From Cyanobacteriota bacterium (GTDB lineage Bacteria > Cyanobacteriota > Cyanobacteriia > PCC-6307 > Cyanobiaceae), in NCBI GenBank assembly GCA_947463165.1, contig CANHSW010000130.1:1-6365 (forward strand): 6,365 bases of DNA, read 5' to 3'. The notes under the pieces are model-generated. The model was not told where the DNA came from and made no database searches. It worked only from the letters and a program-made list of their open reading frames with translations. The position numbers and the translations under genes were made by a program. Shown here in pieces: positions 1-6,365 of the stretch (within the stretch, counting starts at the first letter, position 1; the number at the start of each line of letters is the position of its first letter).

Positions 1-750
1 GCGTTGACCGCATTTTGCAAAGGCAGCCTCTATACCCTGCAGAGCAGCCTTGATCTGCAATACATCCTGACAGGTTTCAACTATAAAAAGGTCTACATTT
101 CCCGCCAGCAGACCCTCGGCCTGTTCCTGGAAGGAGGCCCGCATGCTGTCAAAATCGACATGCCCAAGGGTGGGTAACTTGGTGGTGGGTCCGATCGAAC
201 CGGCCACAAAGCGCGGCTTCTCTGGGGTGCTGTAGGCGTCGGCCACCTCCCGGGCCAATTCAGCGGCTCGCTGGTTAATGGCAAAGGCCTGGTCAGCAAT
301 ATCGTATTCCGCTAGCACCAGTGAAGTGGCGCCAAATGTATCGGTTTCAATTACATCGCAACCCACCTCAAGGAACTGGCGATGTACGGCCTGCACCGCA
401 TCCGGTCGCGTGAAAACCAGATATTCATTGCAACCTTCCAGGGCCGCACCGCCGAAATCCTCTGCGGTGAGGTTCATCTGTTGCAGCGAGGTGCCGGTGG
501 CGCCGTCAAACACCAACACCGGCCGATCCGGGCCATGCAACCGCTCTAAAAAGGCGCTGACCTGGCCAGGGCCGTCATCGCTGGCAGCGCCTGAAGACTT
601 CTTGCCCGCAGAAGAATTTTTGCCCTCAGAAGGCTCGGCGAGCGCTAAATCTTTGGCGCCAGCTGATGGGCTAGCGCCCAGTGAAGCTGTGACCTCAACG
701 GTGACAGCAGAGCTGTCGGCAGTGGAGCTAGGGACGGTGGATTTGGCCAT
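1..750 (-). CDS. metH: B12-dependent methionine synthase, N-terminal part (3' end cut by window edge)
   Basis: This is the N-terminal 250 codons of cobalamin-dependent methionine synthase, a cytosolic enzyme that moves a methyl group from methyltetrahydrofolate through a cob(I)alamin cofactor to homocysteine. The homocysteine-binding barrel begins near residue 64. Visible motifs are DGATGT (82-87), NEYLV (108-112), IETDTFGAT (134-142), AGSIGPTTK (183-191) and VETCQD (224-229), all typical of the MetH/BHMT fold. The zinc-binding cysteines and the folate, cobalamin and activation domains must lie beyond base 1. The ATG at 750 is preceded by AGGA seven bases upstream, and no in-frame ATG, GTG or TTG follows before the conserved domain. 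Residues 1-63 therefore seem to be a genuine Ser/Ala/Lys-rich, probably disordered extension that most relatives lack. The gene lies 20 bases after ilvE on the same strand with no terminator between, so co-transcription is likely. Family identity is secure; the role of the extension is unknown. Confidence 0.95.
   Translation of the reverse strand, partial: MAKSTVPSSTADSSAVTVEVTASLGASPSAGAKDLALAEPSEGKNSSAGKKSSGAASDDGPGQVSAFLERLHGPDRPVLVFDGATGTSLQQMNLTAEDFGGAALEGCNEYLVFTRPDAVQAVHRQFLEVGCDVIETDTFGATSLVLAEYDIADQAFAINQRAAELAREVADAYSTPEKPRFVAGSIGPTTKLPTLGHVDFDSMRASFQEQAEGLLAGNVDLFIVETCQDVLQIKAALQGIEAAFAKCGQR
597..632 (-). repeat. Two-copy 18-bp tandem repeat inside the 5' end of metH
   Basis: Bases 597-614 and 615-632 are adjacent 18-base units that match at 15 of 18 positions by hand alignment. 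Read on the minus strand in the metH frame, they fall in the low-complexity extension and encode hexapeptides of the pattern S-S/E-x-G-K-K/N: PSEGKN (residues 40-45) then SSAGKK (46-51), with a partial SSG following. The unit is a multiple of three, so expansion or loss keeps the frame. Slipped-strand duplication is the likely origin. Two copies is a weak repeat, but the adjacency and in-frame periodicity make chance less likely. Confidence 0.6.
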
Positions 751-757
751 TGGTGAA

Positions 758-761
758 TCCT
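758..761 (-). promoter_or_regulatory. Ribosome binding site fixing the metH start
   Basis: On the minus strand the 20-base gap between the ilvE stop and metH contains AGGA, seven bases before the ATG at 750. This is the only Shine-Dalgarno-like match near a usable metH start and supports inclusion of the long N-terminal extension. It lies wholly in the gap, so metH can be translated independently of ilvE even when both share one mRNA. Confidence 0.6.
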
Positions 762-770
762 GGCTGGGGC

Positions 771-1688
771 TCAAGGATTGAGGCGAACCCGTTGCACCCA
801 GTGTTCATAGGCGGGATCTCGGCCTTCCGTGATCGCCGTGAGCCGCTCGCGGATTTTTTCCATCACCGGCCGGCTGGCGGAAAGGTCGGTGGATTCCACC
901 CGGCGCACCGGCGTCACCTTGGCGGCAGTGCCGCTAAGAAATACCTCATCGGCCACAAATAACTCACTTTTGTCCACCGGCCTTTCGATCACTTCGATTC
1001 CCATGGCGCGGGCGAGTTCGATGACACTGGCCCGGGTGATCCCCTCCAAAATATCCTGATCAACTCCAGGGGTGATCAGCACTCCATCGCGGACAATAAA
1101 CAGATTCATGCCGCTTGCCTCACTCACCTTGCCGCGGCTGTTGAGCAAAAGAGCTTCATCGAAGCCGCTCTTCACCGCTTCTGTCTTGGCGAGGGAGCTG
1201 GTGATGTAGGCACCGCTGATCTTGCCGCGCAGGGGCAGGGAACGATCCTCCTGGCGCGCCCAGGAGCTAATCCGGCAGCTCACCCCCTCGGGGGAGAGGT
1301 AGTCCCCCAATTCCAAACCATAAATCAAGAAATCGGTCTCAATATTATGCAGTCTCGGGGCGATACCCAGATCGCTTGTATAAACGAAAGGTCGCAGGTA
1401 AACGGGGCAGCTGGGCTTATTTGCCTGCAGGAAGGCGTGGATCGCCTCATGGATCGTCTGCTCGCTGAGCTCGGTGAGCAGTAGCCGAGCGCTTTGGCTC
1501 AGCCGCCGCGCATGGCGGTCGGCGCGAAACAGCAGGATTTCACCGGGATCGCTGGGGTTGGGCAGGGCCCGCATGCCGCCAAATGCCCCGGTGCCGTAGT
1601 GGAGGGCATGGGTGGCCACAGATAGGGTCGCTTCCGCGAAGGGGACGCAGCGTCCGCCGAACCAGGCGTAGGGCAGGAACTGGTGCAT
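771..1688 (-). CDS. ilvE: Branched-chain amino acid aminotransferase
   Basis: A 305-residue fold-type IV PLP aminotransferase that interconverts Val, Leu and Ile with their 2-oxo acids using glutamate/2-oxoglutarate, the last step of branched-chain amino acid synthesis in the cytosol. The start resembles cyanobacterial IlvE: an FLPYAWF stretch, then [15 protein letters not shown] (26-40). The PLP lysine is K156 in [12 protein letters not shown] (154-165), aligning with AKAGGNYLSS of E. coli Ilv[10 protein letters not shown] (189-197) supplies the glutamate expected to contact the pyridine nitrogen, GITRAS (216-221) matches the phosphate-binding stretch, and [17 protein letters not shown] (246-262) is a family signature. 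Length is normal and no key residue is missing. The start at 1688 has no obvious Shine-Dalgarno, as is common in picocyanobacteria, but the conserved N-terminus begins there. It heads a likely ilvE-metH operon and is divergent from cobN. D-amino acid transaminase or aminodeoxychorismate lyase are less likely given the signatures. Confidence 0.95.
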   Translation of the reverse strand: MHQFLPYAWFGGRCVPFAEATLSVATHALHYGTGAFGGMRALPNPSDPGEILLFRADRHARRLSQSARLLLTELSEQTIHEAIHAFLQANKPSCPVYLRPFVYTSDLGIAPRLHNIETDFLIYGLELGDYLSPEGVSCRISSWARQEDRSLPLRGKISGAYITSSLAKTEAVKSGFDEALLLNSRGKVSEASGMNLFIVRDGVLITPGVDQDILEGITRASVIELARAMGIEVIERPVDKSELFVADEVFLSGTAAKVTPVRRVESTDLSASRPVMEKIRERLTAITEGRDPAYEHWVQRVRLNP

Positions 1689-1755
1689 GGCTGGCGGTGC
1701 GAACTGTTAGGCCTGGCAGGTTCCGATCTTCTCACCGCACCAGCAGGATGGGGAG
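1689..1755. promoter_or_regulatory. Divergent ilvE/cobN control region
   Basis: These 67 bases are all that separates the divergent ilvE and cobN starts, so they must hold, or lie close to, promoters for both units. I see no convincing -10/-35 pair on either strand; promoters may extend into the opposite gene's 5' coding sequence. Small inverted elements are present: CCTGgCAGG at 1712-1720, and GGTGCG (1696-1701) facing CGCACC (1736-1741). Neither is strong enough to call an operator. The gap is too short for a cobalamin riboswitch, which needs roughly 200 nucleotides. Its regulatory role is inferred from position only. Confidence 0.4.
1745..1748 (+). promoter_or_regulatory. Ribosome binding site for cobN
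   Basis: AGGA at 1745-1748 lies seven bases before the ATG at 1756, good Shine-Dalgarno spacing. The site overlaps an out-of-frame ATG at 1748 that opens a 21-codon frame running into cobN. The spacing, together with the cyanobacterial CobN-like N-terminus MHRLA, favours 1756 as the true start. Confidence 0.55.
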
Positions 1756-4700
1756 ATGCACAGGCTGGCAACAATCCCCGGTGGTGGCGACGAGGCGGAT
1801 GCCAAGGCCTTGATCGAGCAACCACCGGCAGCGGTGCTGCTGCTGAGCAGCGCCGATACCGACCTGCTGGCGATCGATCAATTGTTGGCCAGCCAGCCTG
1901 AATTACTAGGCTGCGAGCTGCGGGCCCTCAACCTGGCGGGACTGGCCCACCCGGCCGTGGTGGACCACTACCTGGCCAGCACCGGCCGCCAGGCCCAGCT
2001 GGTGGTGGTGCGGTTGCTGGGCGGCAGGGGCCACTGGAGCTATGGCCTGGAGGCCCTGGGGCGCTGGGCCCAGCAGCCCGGTGCCGGCGGTGGCGGCAGG
2101 CAGCTGCTGGTGCTAGCCGGCACGGCTGAGGACGATCGGGAGCTGGCGGAACTGGGCACGGTGGACCCCGAGCTGGCGATGGCCCTCGCCGCCTGCCTGC
2201 GCATTGGCGGGCCCGCCAACATCCGCCAATTGCTGCTGGTTTTGAGGGCCCTGTTGGAGGGCCGCCAACCACCTCTCCCCCGGCCCGAGCCCCTGGCCGA
2301 TCCCCTGCCCCATGACTGGCGCCAGGAGGCGGGGCCGCGGGTGGGCTTGATCGTCTATCGGGCCCTGCTCCAGGCCGGAGATCTGGAGTTGATGCAGGCC
2401 GCCCTCGCCGCCCTGCGCGGCCAGGGTTTAGCACCGCGGGCGATCTGGGTAAGTGGCCTGCGAGAGCCAGGGGTGCAGCGGGGTGTCGCCGACCTGCTGG
2501 AGCGAGAAGCGGTGCAAGCCGTGTTGTGTTGCACATCCTTCGCATCGGTGCAGTTCGCCGAGGCCGGCCTTGGCGCTCCCCTGTGGGAGCGGCTGGGGGT
2601 GCCGGTGTTTCAGGTGCTCAGCTGCGGCCGCAGCAGGGCCAGTTGGCAGGCCAGCAGCATCGGCCTGGGGCCCACGGAGCTGGGGCTGCAGGTGGCCCTG
2701 CCCGAACTGGATGGCCGCATCACCACCCGCATCGGCGCCTTCAAGGAGAGCCAAGGCGCCAGCCCAAGGCTGGCTTCCGCCCTGCCGCGCTACCGAGCCG
2801 ATGGCGAACGCCTCAGCTGGATCGCCCAGCTGGCCGCCAACTGGATTGAACTGCGCCAAACGCCGGCGCCGGAGCGCCGGGTGGCCCTGGTGCTGGCCAA
2901 CTACCCCACCCGCAATGCCCGCCTCGCCAATGGCGTGGGCCTGGATACGCCGGCCTCCACCGCCTTGATGCTGCGGTGGCTGCAACAGGCCGGCTACGCC
3001 ACCGGCGAGCAGCTACCGGCCGATGGCGCCGCCCTGATCGCCCTGCTGCTGGCCGGCCGCACCAACGACCCGGAGAGTGGCCACCGCCCCCCCCTCAGCC
3101 ATCTCCCCCTGGCTGGTTACCAAAACTGGTATCGCCAGCTGCCAGCGGCGGGTCGAGCGCGGCTGGAGCAGGTGTGGGGTCCACCGGAGGCCGATGCAGC
3201 CCTGGAGCGAGACGCCGCCGGCCAGCCAGCTTTTGCCATCGCGGGCGCCCGGTTTGGCCAGGTGGTGGTGCTGGTGCAACCAGAGCGGGGCTATGACCGC
3301 GACCCCAGCCTCAGCTACCACTGCCCCGACCTGCCGCCCACCCACGCCTACCTGGCCCAATACCTCTGGTTGCGCAGCAGCTTTGCCGCCCAAGTGGTGG
3401 TGCATGTGGGTAAGCACGGCAATCTGGAGTGGCTGCCGGGCAAGGGCCTCGGCCTCTCGGATGCCTGCTTCCCCGAGTGGGCCCTGGGTCCGCTGCCCCA
3501 TCTCTATCCCTTCATCGTCAATGACCCGGGGGAGGGCAGCCAGGCCAAGCGGCGCGCCCAAGCGGTAATCCTCGATCACCTCACCCCGCCCCTAGGCAGG
3601 GCGGGTCTACACGGGGAGCTGCAACAGCTGGAAGCACTGCTAGACGAGTATTGGCAGGCCAGAGAGTTGGGCGGTGAGCGCAGCCTCGGCCTGGGCCAGC
3701 AATTAGCGCAGCGCCTACAGCAACTGCAGTTGCCGCTGGAATTGCCGCTGCAGTTACCCCAGGCAACAGGCCCTGAGCAAGGGGCGGAACCGCTGGCCAG
3801 GGGCGAGCAGCTGGAGGCGCAACTAAACGCAGCCGATGGCTACCTCTGCGAACTCAAAGAAGCTCAGATCCGGCTGGGACTGCACACCTACGGCCAGTTA
3901 CCAGCAGCTGAACGACTCACCGAATTGCTGCTCTGCCTGGCCCGGGCACCCCAGGCGGGCCAACCCGGATTTACCCAGGCAATCGCCCAGGATCTGGGGC
4001 TCAGCCTGGATCCCTGGGCCGATGCCGATGCTGCCCCGCTCCAGCACCTGGATCGACAATTGCTGGCCGCCCATAGCGAGCGGCCGCTGCGGCTGGTGGG
4101 GGACGCGGTTGAGCTATTGGAACAGCGGGCCCTGGCGCTATTGCAACCACTGGTGGATGCCGAGGCGATGGGCGAATCCACCGCGGGCGAATGCAAGGCC
4201 GTCAGCCCCTGGGGGCCAGCGGGCCCGGCGGGTCAGGCGGCCCTGGAGCGCATCAGCCGGCAGCTGCTGCCGCGACTGCTGGCCTGCGCGGAGGCCGAAA
4301 GCACCGCCTTTTTGAACGGTGTGGCGGGCCAGCGCATCGCCGCCGGTCCCTCCGGTGCCCCCACCCGCGGCAGGCCCGACCTGCTGCCCACCGGCCGCAA
4401 CTTCTACAGCCTCGATCTGCGGGGCCTGCCCACGGAAGCGGCCTGGGATCTGGGCCGCCGCAGCGCCGAACTGCTGCTGGAGCTGCACCTGCAGGAGCAG
4501 GGGGAACACCTCCAAAACCTGGCCCTGAGTGTCTGGGGTACGGCGACGATGCGCAACGGCGGCGAGGACATCGCCCAGGCCCTGGCATTGATGGGGGTGC
4601 GACCGGTGTGGGATGGCCCGAGCCGGCGCCTGGTGGATATCGAGCTGATTCCCCTATCGCTTTTGGCTCGTCCCCGGGTGGATGTAACCCTGCGCATATC

Positions 4701-5583
4701 TGGCCTGTTCCGCGATGCCTTCCCCCAACTGGTGAGCTGGTTTAACCGGGCCTGCAATTTGGTCGCCCAACTAGACGAGAGCGAGGCCGATAATCCGCTG
4801 GCCGCCACCGCCCGCCGCGAGGGCCACTGGGGGCGGGTGTATGGCTCGGCGCCCGGGGCCTATGGAGCCGGGCTGCAGGGGTTGATCGATAGCGGCCAGT
4901 GGGAAAGCCGTGCCGATTTGGCGGAGGCTTTTCTCAATTGGAGCGGCTGGCGCTACGACAGCCCGGGCCTGGCGGCGGGCGATCCATCCGGCCTCGGGAT
5001 TGAGGCCCAGGCCGATCGTGCCGGCCTGGAGCAGCGCCTGCAGCAGGTGCAGGTAATCCTGCACAACCAGGACAACCGCGAACACGACCTGCTCGATTCC
5101 GATGACTACTACCAATTCCAAGGGGGATTGAGCGCCGCCGCCGAGCGGCTCCAGGGCAAGGCCCCAGCGCTCTGGTTTGCGGATCACTCGCGGCCAGAAC
5201 GGCCAAAGGTCCATCGCCTGGAGCGGGAATTAGATAAAGTATTGCGCTCCCGCGTACTCAATCCCCGCTGGATCGAGGGGATGCAGCGCCATGGTTATAA
5301 GGGAGGCTTTGAGATGGCGGCCAGCCTGGATTACCTGTTTGCCTATGACGCCAGCACCGGCCGTGTTCCCGACTGGAGCTACGGCAGCATCTGCGAGCAG
5401 TGGCTGAATAATGATCAAGTAAGAGAATTTCTAGAGCGCTGCAACCCCTGGGCCCTCAGGGATATGGCGGAAAGATTGCTGGAGGCTCACCACCGGGACC
5501 TCTGGCAAGGGGCCGCCCCAGAGCAACTGGCTAAGTTGCGAGAGCTGGTGGTAAACAGTGACGGATTAATTGAACAGAGGTAG
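1756..5583 (+). CDS. cobN: Cobaltochelatase, CobN subunit
   Basis: A 1275-residue CobN, the large substrate-binding subunit of the ATP-dependent cobaltochelatase that inserts cobalt into the corrin macrocycle during B12 or pseudo-B12 synthesis. It is related to ChlH/BchH of magnesium chelatase. Motifs in order: LLGGRGHWSYGLE (87-99), NYPTRNARLANGVGLDTPAS (382-401), HVGKHGNLEWLPGK (550-563, with H550 and H554), LPHLYPFIVNDPGEG (580-594), GPSGAPTRGRPDLLPTGRNF (864-883), VWGTATMRNGGEDIAQAL (926-943), VDVTLRISGLFRDAFP (975-990), HNQDNREHD (1103-1111) and NPWALRDMAERLL (1230-1242). The N-terminus and these CobN-type motifs favour CobN over ChlH. Length is full and the frame is intact. Residues about 647-669 are Q/L/P-rich and low in complexity. 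No cobS or cobT is present here; cyanobacteria usually lack them, and ChlI/ChlD have been proposed as the ATPase partners, which is not testable from this window. The gene is divergent from ilvE-metH and convergent with the next gene. No U-tract terminator follows it. Confidence 0.96.
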   Translation: MHRLATIPGGGDEADAKALIEQPPAAVLLLSSADTDLLAIDQLLASQPELLGCELRALNLAGLAHPAVVDHYLASTGRQAQLVVVRLLGGRGHWSYGLEALGRWAQQPGAGGGGRQLLVLAGTAEDDRELAELGTVDPELAMALAACLRIGGPANIRQLLLVLRALLEGRQPPLPRPEPLADPLPHDWRQEAGPRVGLIVYRALLQAGDLELMQAALAALRGQGLAPRAIWVSGLREPGVQRGVADLLEREAVQAVLCCTSFASVQFAEAGLGAPLWERLGVPVFQVLSCGRSRASWQASSIGLGPTELGLQVALPELDGRITTRIGAFKESQGASPRLASALPRYRADGERLSWIAQLAANWIELRQTPAPERRVALVLANYPTRNARLANGVGLDTPASTALMLRWLQQAGYATGEQLPADGAALIALLLAGRTNDPESGHRPPLSHLPLAGYQNWYRQLPAAGRARLEQVWGPPEADAALERDAAGQPAFAIAGARFGQVVVLVQPERGYDRDPSLSYHCPDLPPTHAYLAQYLWLRSSFAAQVVVHVGKHGNLEWLPGKGLGLSDACFPEWALGPLPHLYPFIVNDPGEGSQAKRRAQAVILDHLTPPLGRAGLHGELQQLEALLDEYWQARELGGERSLGLGQQLAQRLQQLQLPLELPLQLPQATGPEQGAEPLARGEQLEAQLNAADGYLCELKEAQIRLGLHTYGQLPAAERLTELLLCLARAPQAGQPGFTQAIAQDLGLSLDPWADADAAPLQHLDRQLLAAHSERPLRLVGDAVELLEQRALALLQPLVDAEAMGESTAGECKAVSPWGPAGPAGQAALERISRQLLPRLLACAEAESTAFLNGVAGQRIAAGPSGAPTRGRPDLLPTGRNFYSLDLRGLPTEAAWDLGRRSAELLLELHLQEQGEHLQNLALSVWGTATMRNGGEDIAQALALMGVRPVWDGPSRRLVDIELIPLSLLARPRVDVTLRISGLFRDAFPQLVSWFNRACNLVAQLDESEADNPLAATARREGHWGRVYGSAPGAYGAGLQGLIDSGQWESRADLAEAFLNWSGWRYDSPGLAAGDPSGLGIEAQADRAGLEQRLQQVQVILHNQDNREHDLLDSDDYYQFQGGLSAAAERLQGKAPALWFADHSRPERPKVHRLERELDKVLRSRVLNPRWIEGMQRHGYKGGFEMAASLDYLFAYDASTGRVPDWSYGSICEQWLNNDQVREFLERCNPWALRDMAERLLEAHHRDLWQGAAPEQLAKLRELVVNSDGLIEQR
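3694..3762 (+). repeat. Low-complexity Gln/Leu/Pro segment in cobN
   Basis: This part of cobN encodes about 23 residues (647-669) almost entirely of Gln, Leu, Pro, Ala, Arg and Glu, ending in QLQLPLELPLQLPQ (656-669). At DNA level the motif TTGCCGCTG recurs 12 bases apart, flanked on both sides by CTGCAGTT, so the stretch looks like a product of local slippage. It sits between the conserved DPGEG region and the later conserved block starting at GLHTYGQLP, where CobN proteins are variable. It probably forms a surface linker; no function is claimed. Confidence 0.45.
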
Positions 5584-5692
5584 CAGCAAATAGCCGCACC
5601 GATAGGGTCAAAAATCCAGAGCGTAGAATAACTAGTGCGAAGAACAACCAACGTAAAACATTAAGCGCCAAATATATATCGCGAAAATAGAA
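5584..5692. other. AT-rich convergent intergenic island
   Basis: The gap behind cobN is about 40% GC by hand count, far below the flanking genes. It holds TAGAAT at 5624-5629 (five of six matches to a -10 box on the plus strand, without a good -35) and the run ATATATAT followed by TCGCGA near 5672-5684. No open reading frame of note, tRNA or repeat family was found. It may simply be non-coding spacer; an unannotated small RNA is possible but unsupported. Confidence 0.35.
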
Positions 5693-5724
5693 GCCGAAGC
5701 TGACCGCCTATAGCCAGCTTCGGC
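5682..5724 (-). terminator. Intrinsic terminator of the 5740-6285 gene
   Basis: GCCGAAGCTG (5693-5702) and CAGCTTCGGC (5715-5724) form a perfect 10-base-pair GC-rich stem with a 12-base loop. Read on the minus strand, the hairpin starts 15 bases after the stop codon of the small gene and is followed by TTCTATTTT (5684-5692), a T-rich tail expected of a factor-independent terminator. On the plus strand the hairpin is followed by GAGATGAACC with no T-run, so it should be poor at stopping cobN transcripts. Confidence 0.75.
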
Positions 5725-5739
5725 GAGATGAACCCAGGC

Positions 5740-6285
5740 TCAGCCGTTCAGCTCCTTGACCATTTTTTTGAAGGGATCAATGGAGCCGGGCTTGGCGGTG
5801 GACTGTTGGATATAGGTGGCCTGCACAGGCTTGGCAGCCTCCACCTGCTCCTGTTCCAGCTTGGCGGCAGCGGGGCCACCGGGATTGTTGACGGCATCTG
5901 ACGAACCGCGGCGCAGCTTCTCCTGAGCAGCGGCGGACATCGGTTTGGCAAAGGTTTTCTTCACCGGTTTGGGCACACCGCCGGTGAGGTTGATTTCCTC
6001 TTCGCTGGTGCTGCTGCCGCCCAGGCCAGGGGTAATTTGCTTCAGCTCGGCCTCCATGGAAGCCACCTCAAGCACCCGTTCCTTGGTGCCAGGGCTGTCG
6101 GCGGTACCTGGGAAGGTGCGGCGGATGGTGTTCGAGCGGCGCATGAAGTTGACGTCGCCCAGGCTGCTGGCGGCATCGGGCTCAAGAAAGACCGTCTCCA
6201 CCTCCTGCTTCGCCTTTGGCTTGGCCGGAGGCTTGGAACTGCCGGCACCACCGCCGGATGCAAAGAGGCGATCGAACAGACCCAT
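5740..6285 (-). CDS. Uncharacterised cyanobacterial protein with MGLFDRLF N-terminus
   Basis: A 181-residue soluble protein with no signal peptide or membrane segment. I do not recognise a named family, though the overall look recalls conserved hypothetical proteins of cyanobacteria. It starts with a short amphipathic MGLFDRLF (1-8), then a Gly/Ser/Pro/Lys linker (9-27). The best-ordered block is VFLEPDAASSLGDVNFM (32-48) followed by RRSNTIRRTFPGT (49-61), a basic stretch. A likely helix lies at KERVLEVASMEAELKQI (68-84). Residues 85-166 are rich in Gly, Ala, Pro, Ser, Lys and Gln and look disordered. The end, SIDPFKKMVKELNG (168-181), is another short amphipathic helix. Coding status is supported by the conserved-looking motifs, a -10-like box upstream and a fitting terminator downstream. 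The start at 6285 has no clear Shine-Dalgarno. It is convergent with cobN, so a functional link with B12 is not implied. An adaptor or scaffold role would fit the architecture but is speculation. Confidence 0.85.
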   Translation of the reverse strand: MGLFDRLFASGGGAGSSKPPAKPKAKQEVETVFLEPDAASSLGDVNFMRRSNTIRRTFPGTADSPGTKERVLEVASMEAELKQITPGLGGSSTSEEEINLTGGVPKPVKKTFAKPMSAAAQEKLRRGSSDAVNNPGGPAAAKLEQEQVEAAKPVQATYIQQSTAKPGSIDPFKKMVKELNG

Positions 6286-6305
6286 CGGCAGTGAAGGGGA
6301 AAGCT

Positions 6306-6311
6306 TGTATA
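6306..6311 (-). promoter_or_regulatory. Candidate -10 box of the small gene
   Basis: On the minus strand TATACA (four to five matches to TATAAT, depending on weighting) lies 20 bases before the ATG at 6285, predicting a leader of roughly 13 nucleotides. No TTGACA-like hexamer is found 16-18 bases upstream, which is not unusual for cyanobacterial promoters. The very short leader leaves no room for a riboswitch and agrees with the lack of a Shine-Dalgarno. Confidence 0.4.
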
Positions 6312-6365
6312 AACCCTAGCGGCCACGCAGCGAGAAACCGTGGGTATCGGTGCCACAACTCAACA

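Noticed and set aside
278..781. Long plus-strand open frame opposite metH
   Set aside because: It is antisense to a clearly recognisable metH reading frame, has biased Ser/Pro/Ala composition and no known motif. It is a shadow of GC-rich coding DNA.
1689..1755. Cobalamin riboswitch upstream of cobN or ilvE-metH
   Set aside because: The gap is 67 bases, far shorter than a B12 riboswitch, and no B12-box-like conserved core was seen.
1870..1877. HIP1-like octamers (GCGATCGA here and at 6268-6275)
   Set aside because: Both differ from the cyanobacterial HIP1 palindrome GCGATCGC in the last base. No exact copy was noticed, so there is no enrichment to report.
1928..2545. 205-codon minus-strand frame opposite cobN
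   Set aside because: Its sequence is dominated by Pro, Gly, Arg and Ala as expected from the complement of GC-rich codons. The cobN frame on the other strand carries all family motifs.
4191..4745. 184-codon alternative plus-strand frame inside cobN
   Set aside because: It overlaps conserved CobN blocks (GPSGAPTRGRP, VWGTATMRNGGED) and is itself Gly/Pro/Arg/Ala-rich without motifs; out-of-frame shadow.
1756..5583. Magnesium chelatase ChlH instead of CobN
   Set aside because: The MHRLA start, the LLGGRGHWSYGLE motif and the HVGKHGNLEWLPGK and PFIVNDPGEG blocks fit CobN better than ChlH, which is also somewhat longer and has a different N-terminus.
6312..6365. Possible inverted repeats (CCACG...CGTGG, GGTATCGGTGCC) upstream of the small gene
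   Set aside because: The stems are only five base pairs or imperfect. No terminator tail or operator match is visible, and the upstream context is cut off by the window edge.

Overview
The window is compact, mostly GC-rich bacterial DNA that looks chromosomal. It most likely comes from a picocyanobacterium of the Synechococcus/Cyanobium type. That placement is an inference from the cyanobacterial flavour of all four proteins: a MetH with a DGATGTSLQ start motif, an IlvE starting [10 protein letters not shown], a CobN starting MHRLA, and a small MGLFDRLF protein. High GC and short intergenic gaps agree with it. No rRNA, tRNA, CRISPR array, insertion sequence or phage gene was seen.

Layout. 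From 1 to 1688 two genes are read leftward as a likely operon: ilvE (branched-chain aminotransferase, complete) and then, 20 bases downstream, metH (B12-dependent methionine synthase). Only the first 250 codons of metH lie in the window. A 67-base gap (1689-1755) separates ilvE from the divergent cobN (1756-5583, rightward). CobN is the large subunit of the chelatase that inserts cobalt into the corrin ring. Then comes a short AT-rich convergent gap (5584-5739) with a strong hairpin terminator oriented for the gene on its right. The last gene (5740-6285, leftward) is a 181-residue protein of unknown function, preceded by a plausible -10 promoter element. Nothing certain can be assigned in 6312-6365.

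How the genes relate. CobN makes part of the corrinoid cofactor that MetH consumes, and the two transcription units diverge from one very short shared control region. This suggests, but does not prove, coordinated supply and use of (pseudo)cobalamin. IlvE performs the last step of Val, Leu and Ile synthesis.

The window is mainly a conserved housekeeping neighbourhood, and I see no clear new multi-gene system. The points most worth a second look are an unusual ~62-residue low-complexity extension on MetH that contains an 18-base tandem repeat, the uncharacterised small protein with conserved-looking ends, the short ilvE/cobN divergent region, and the AT-rich island behind cobN.
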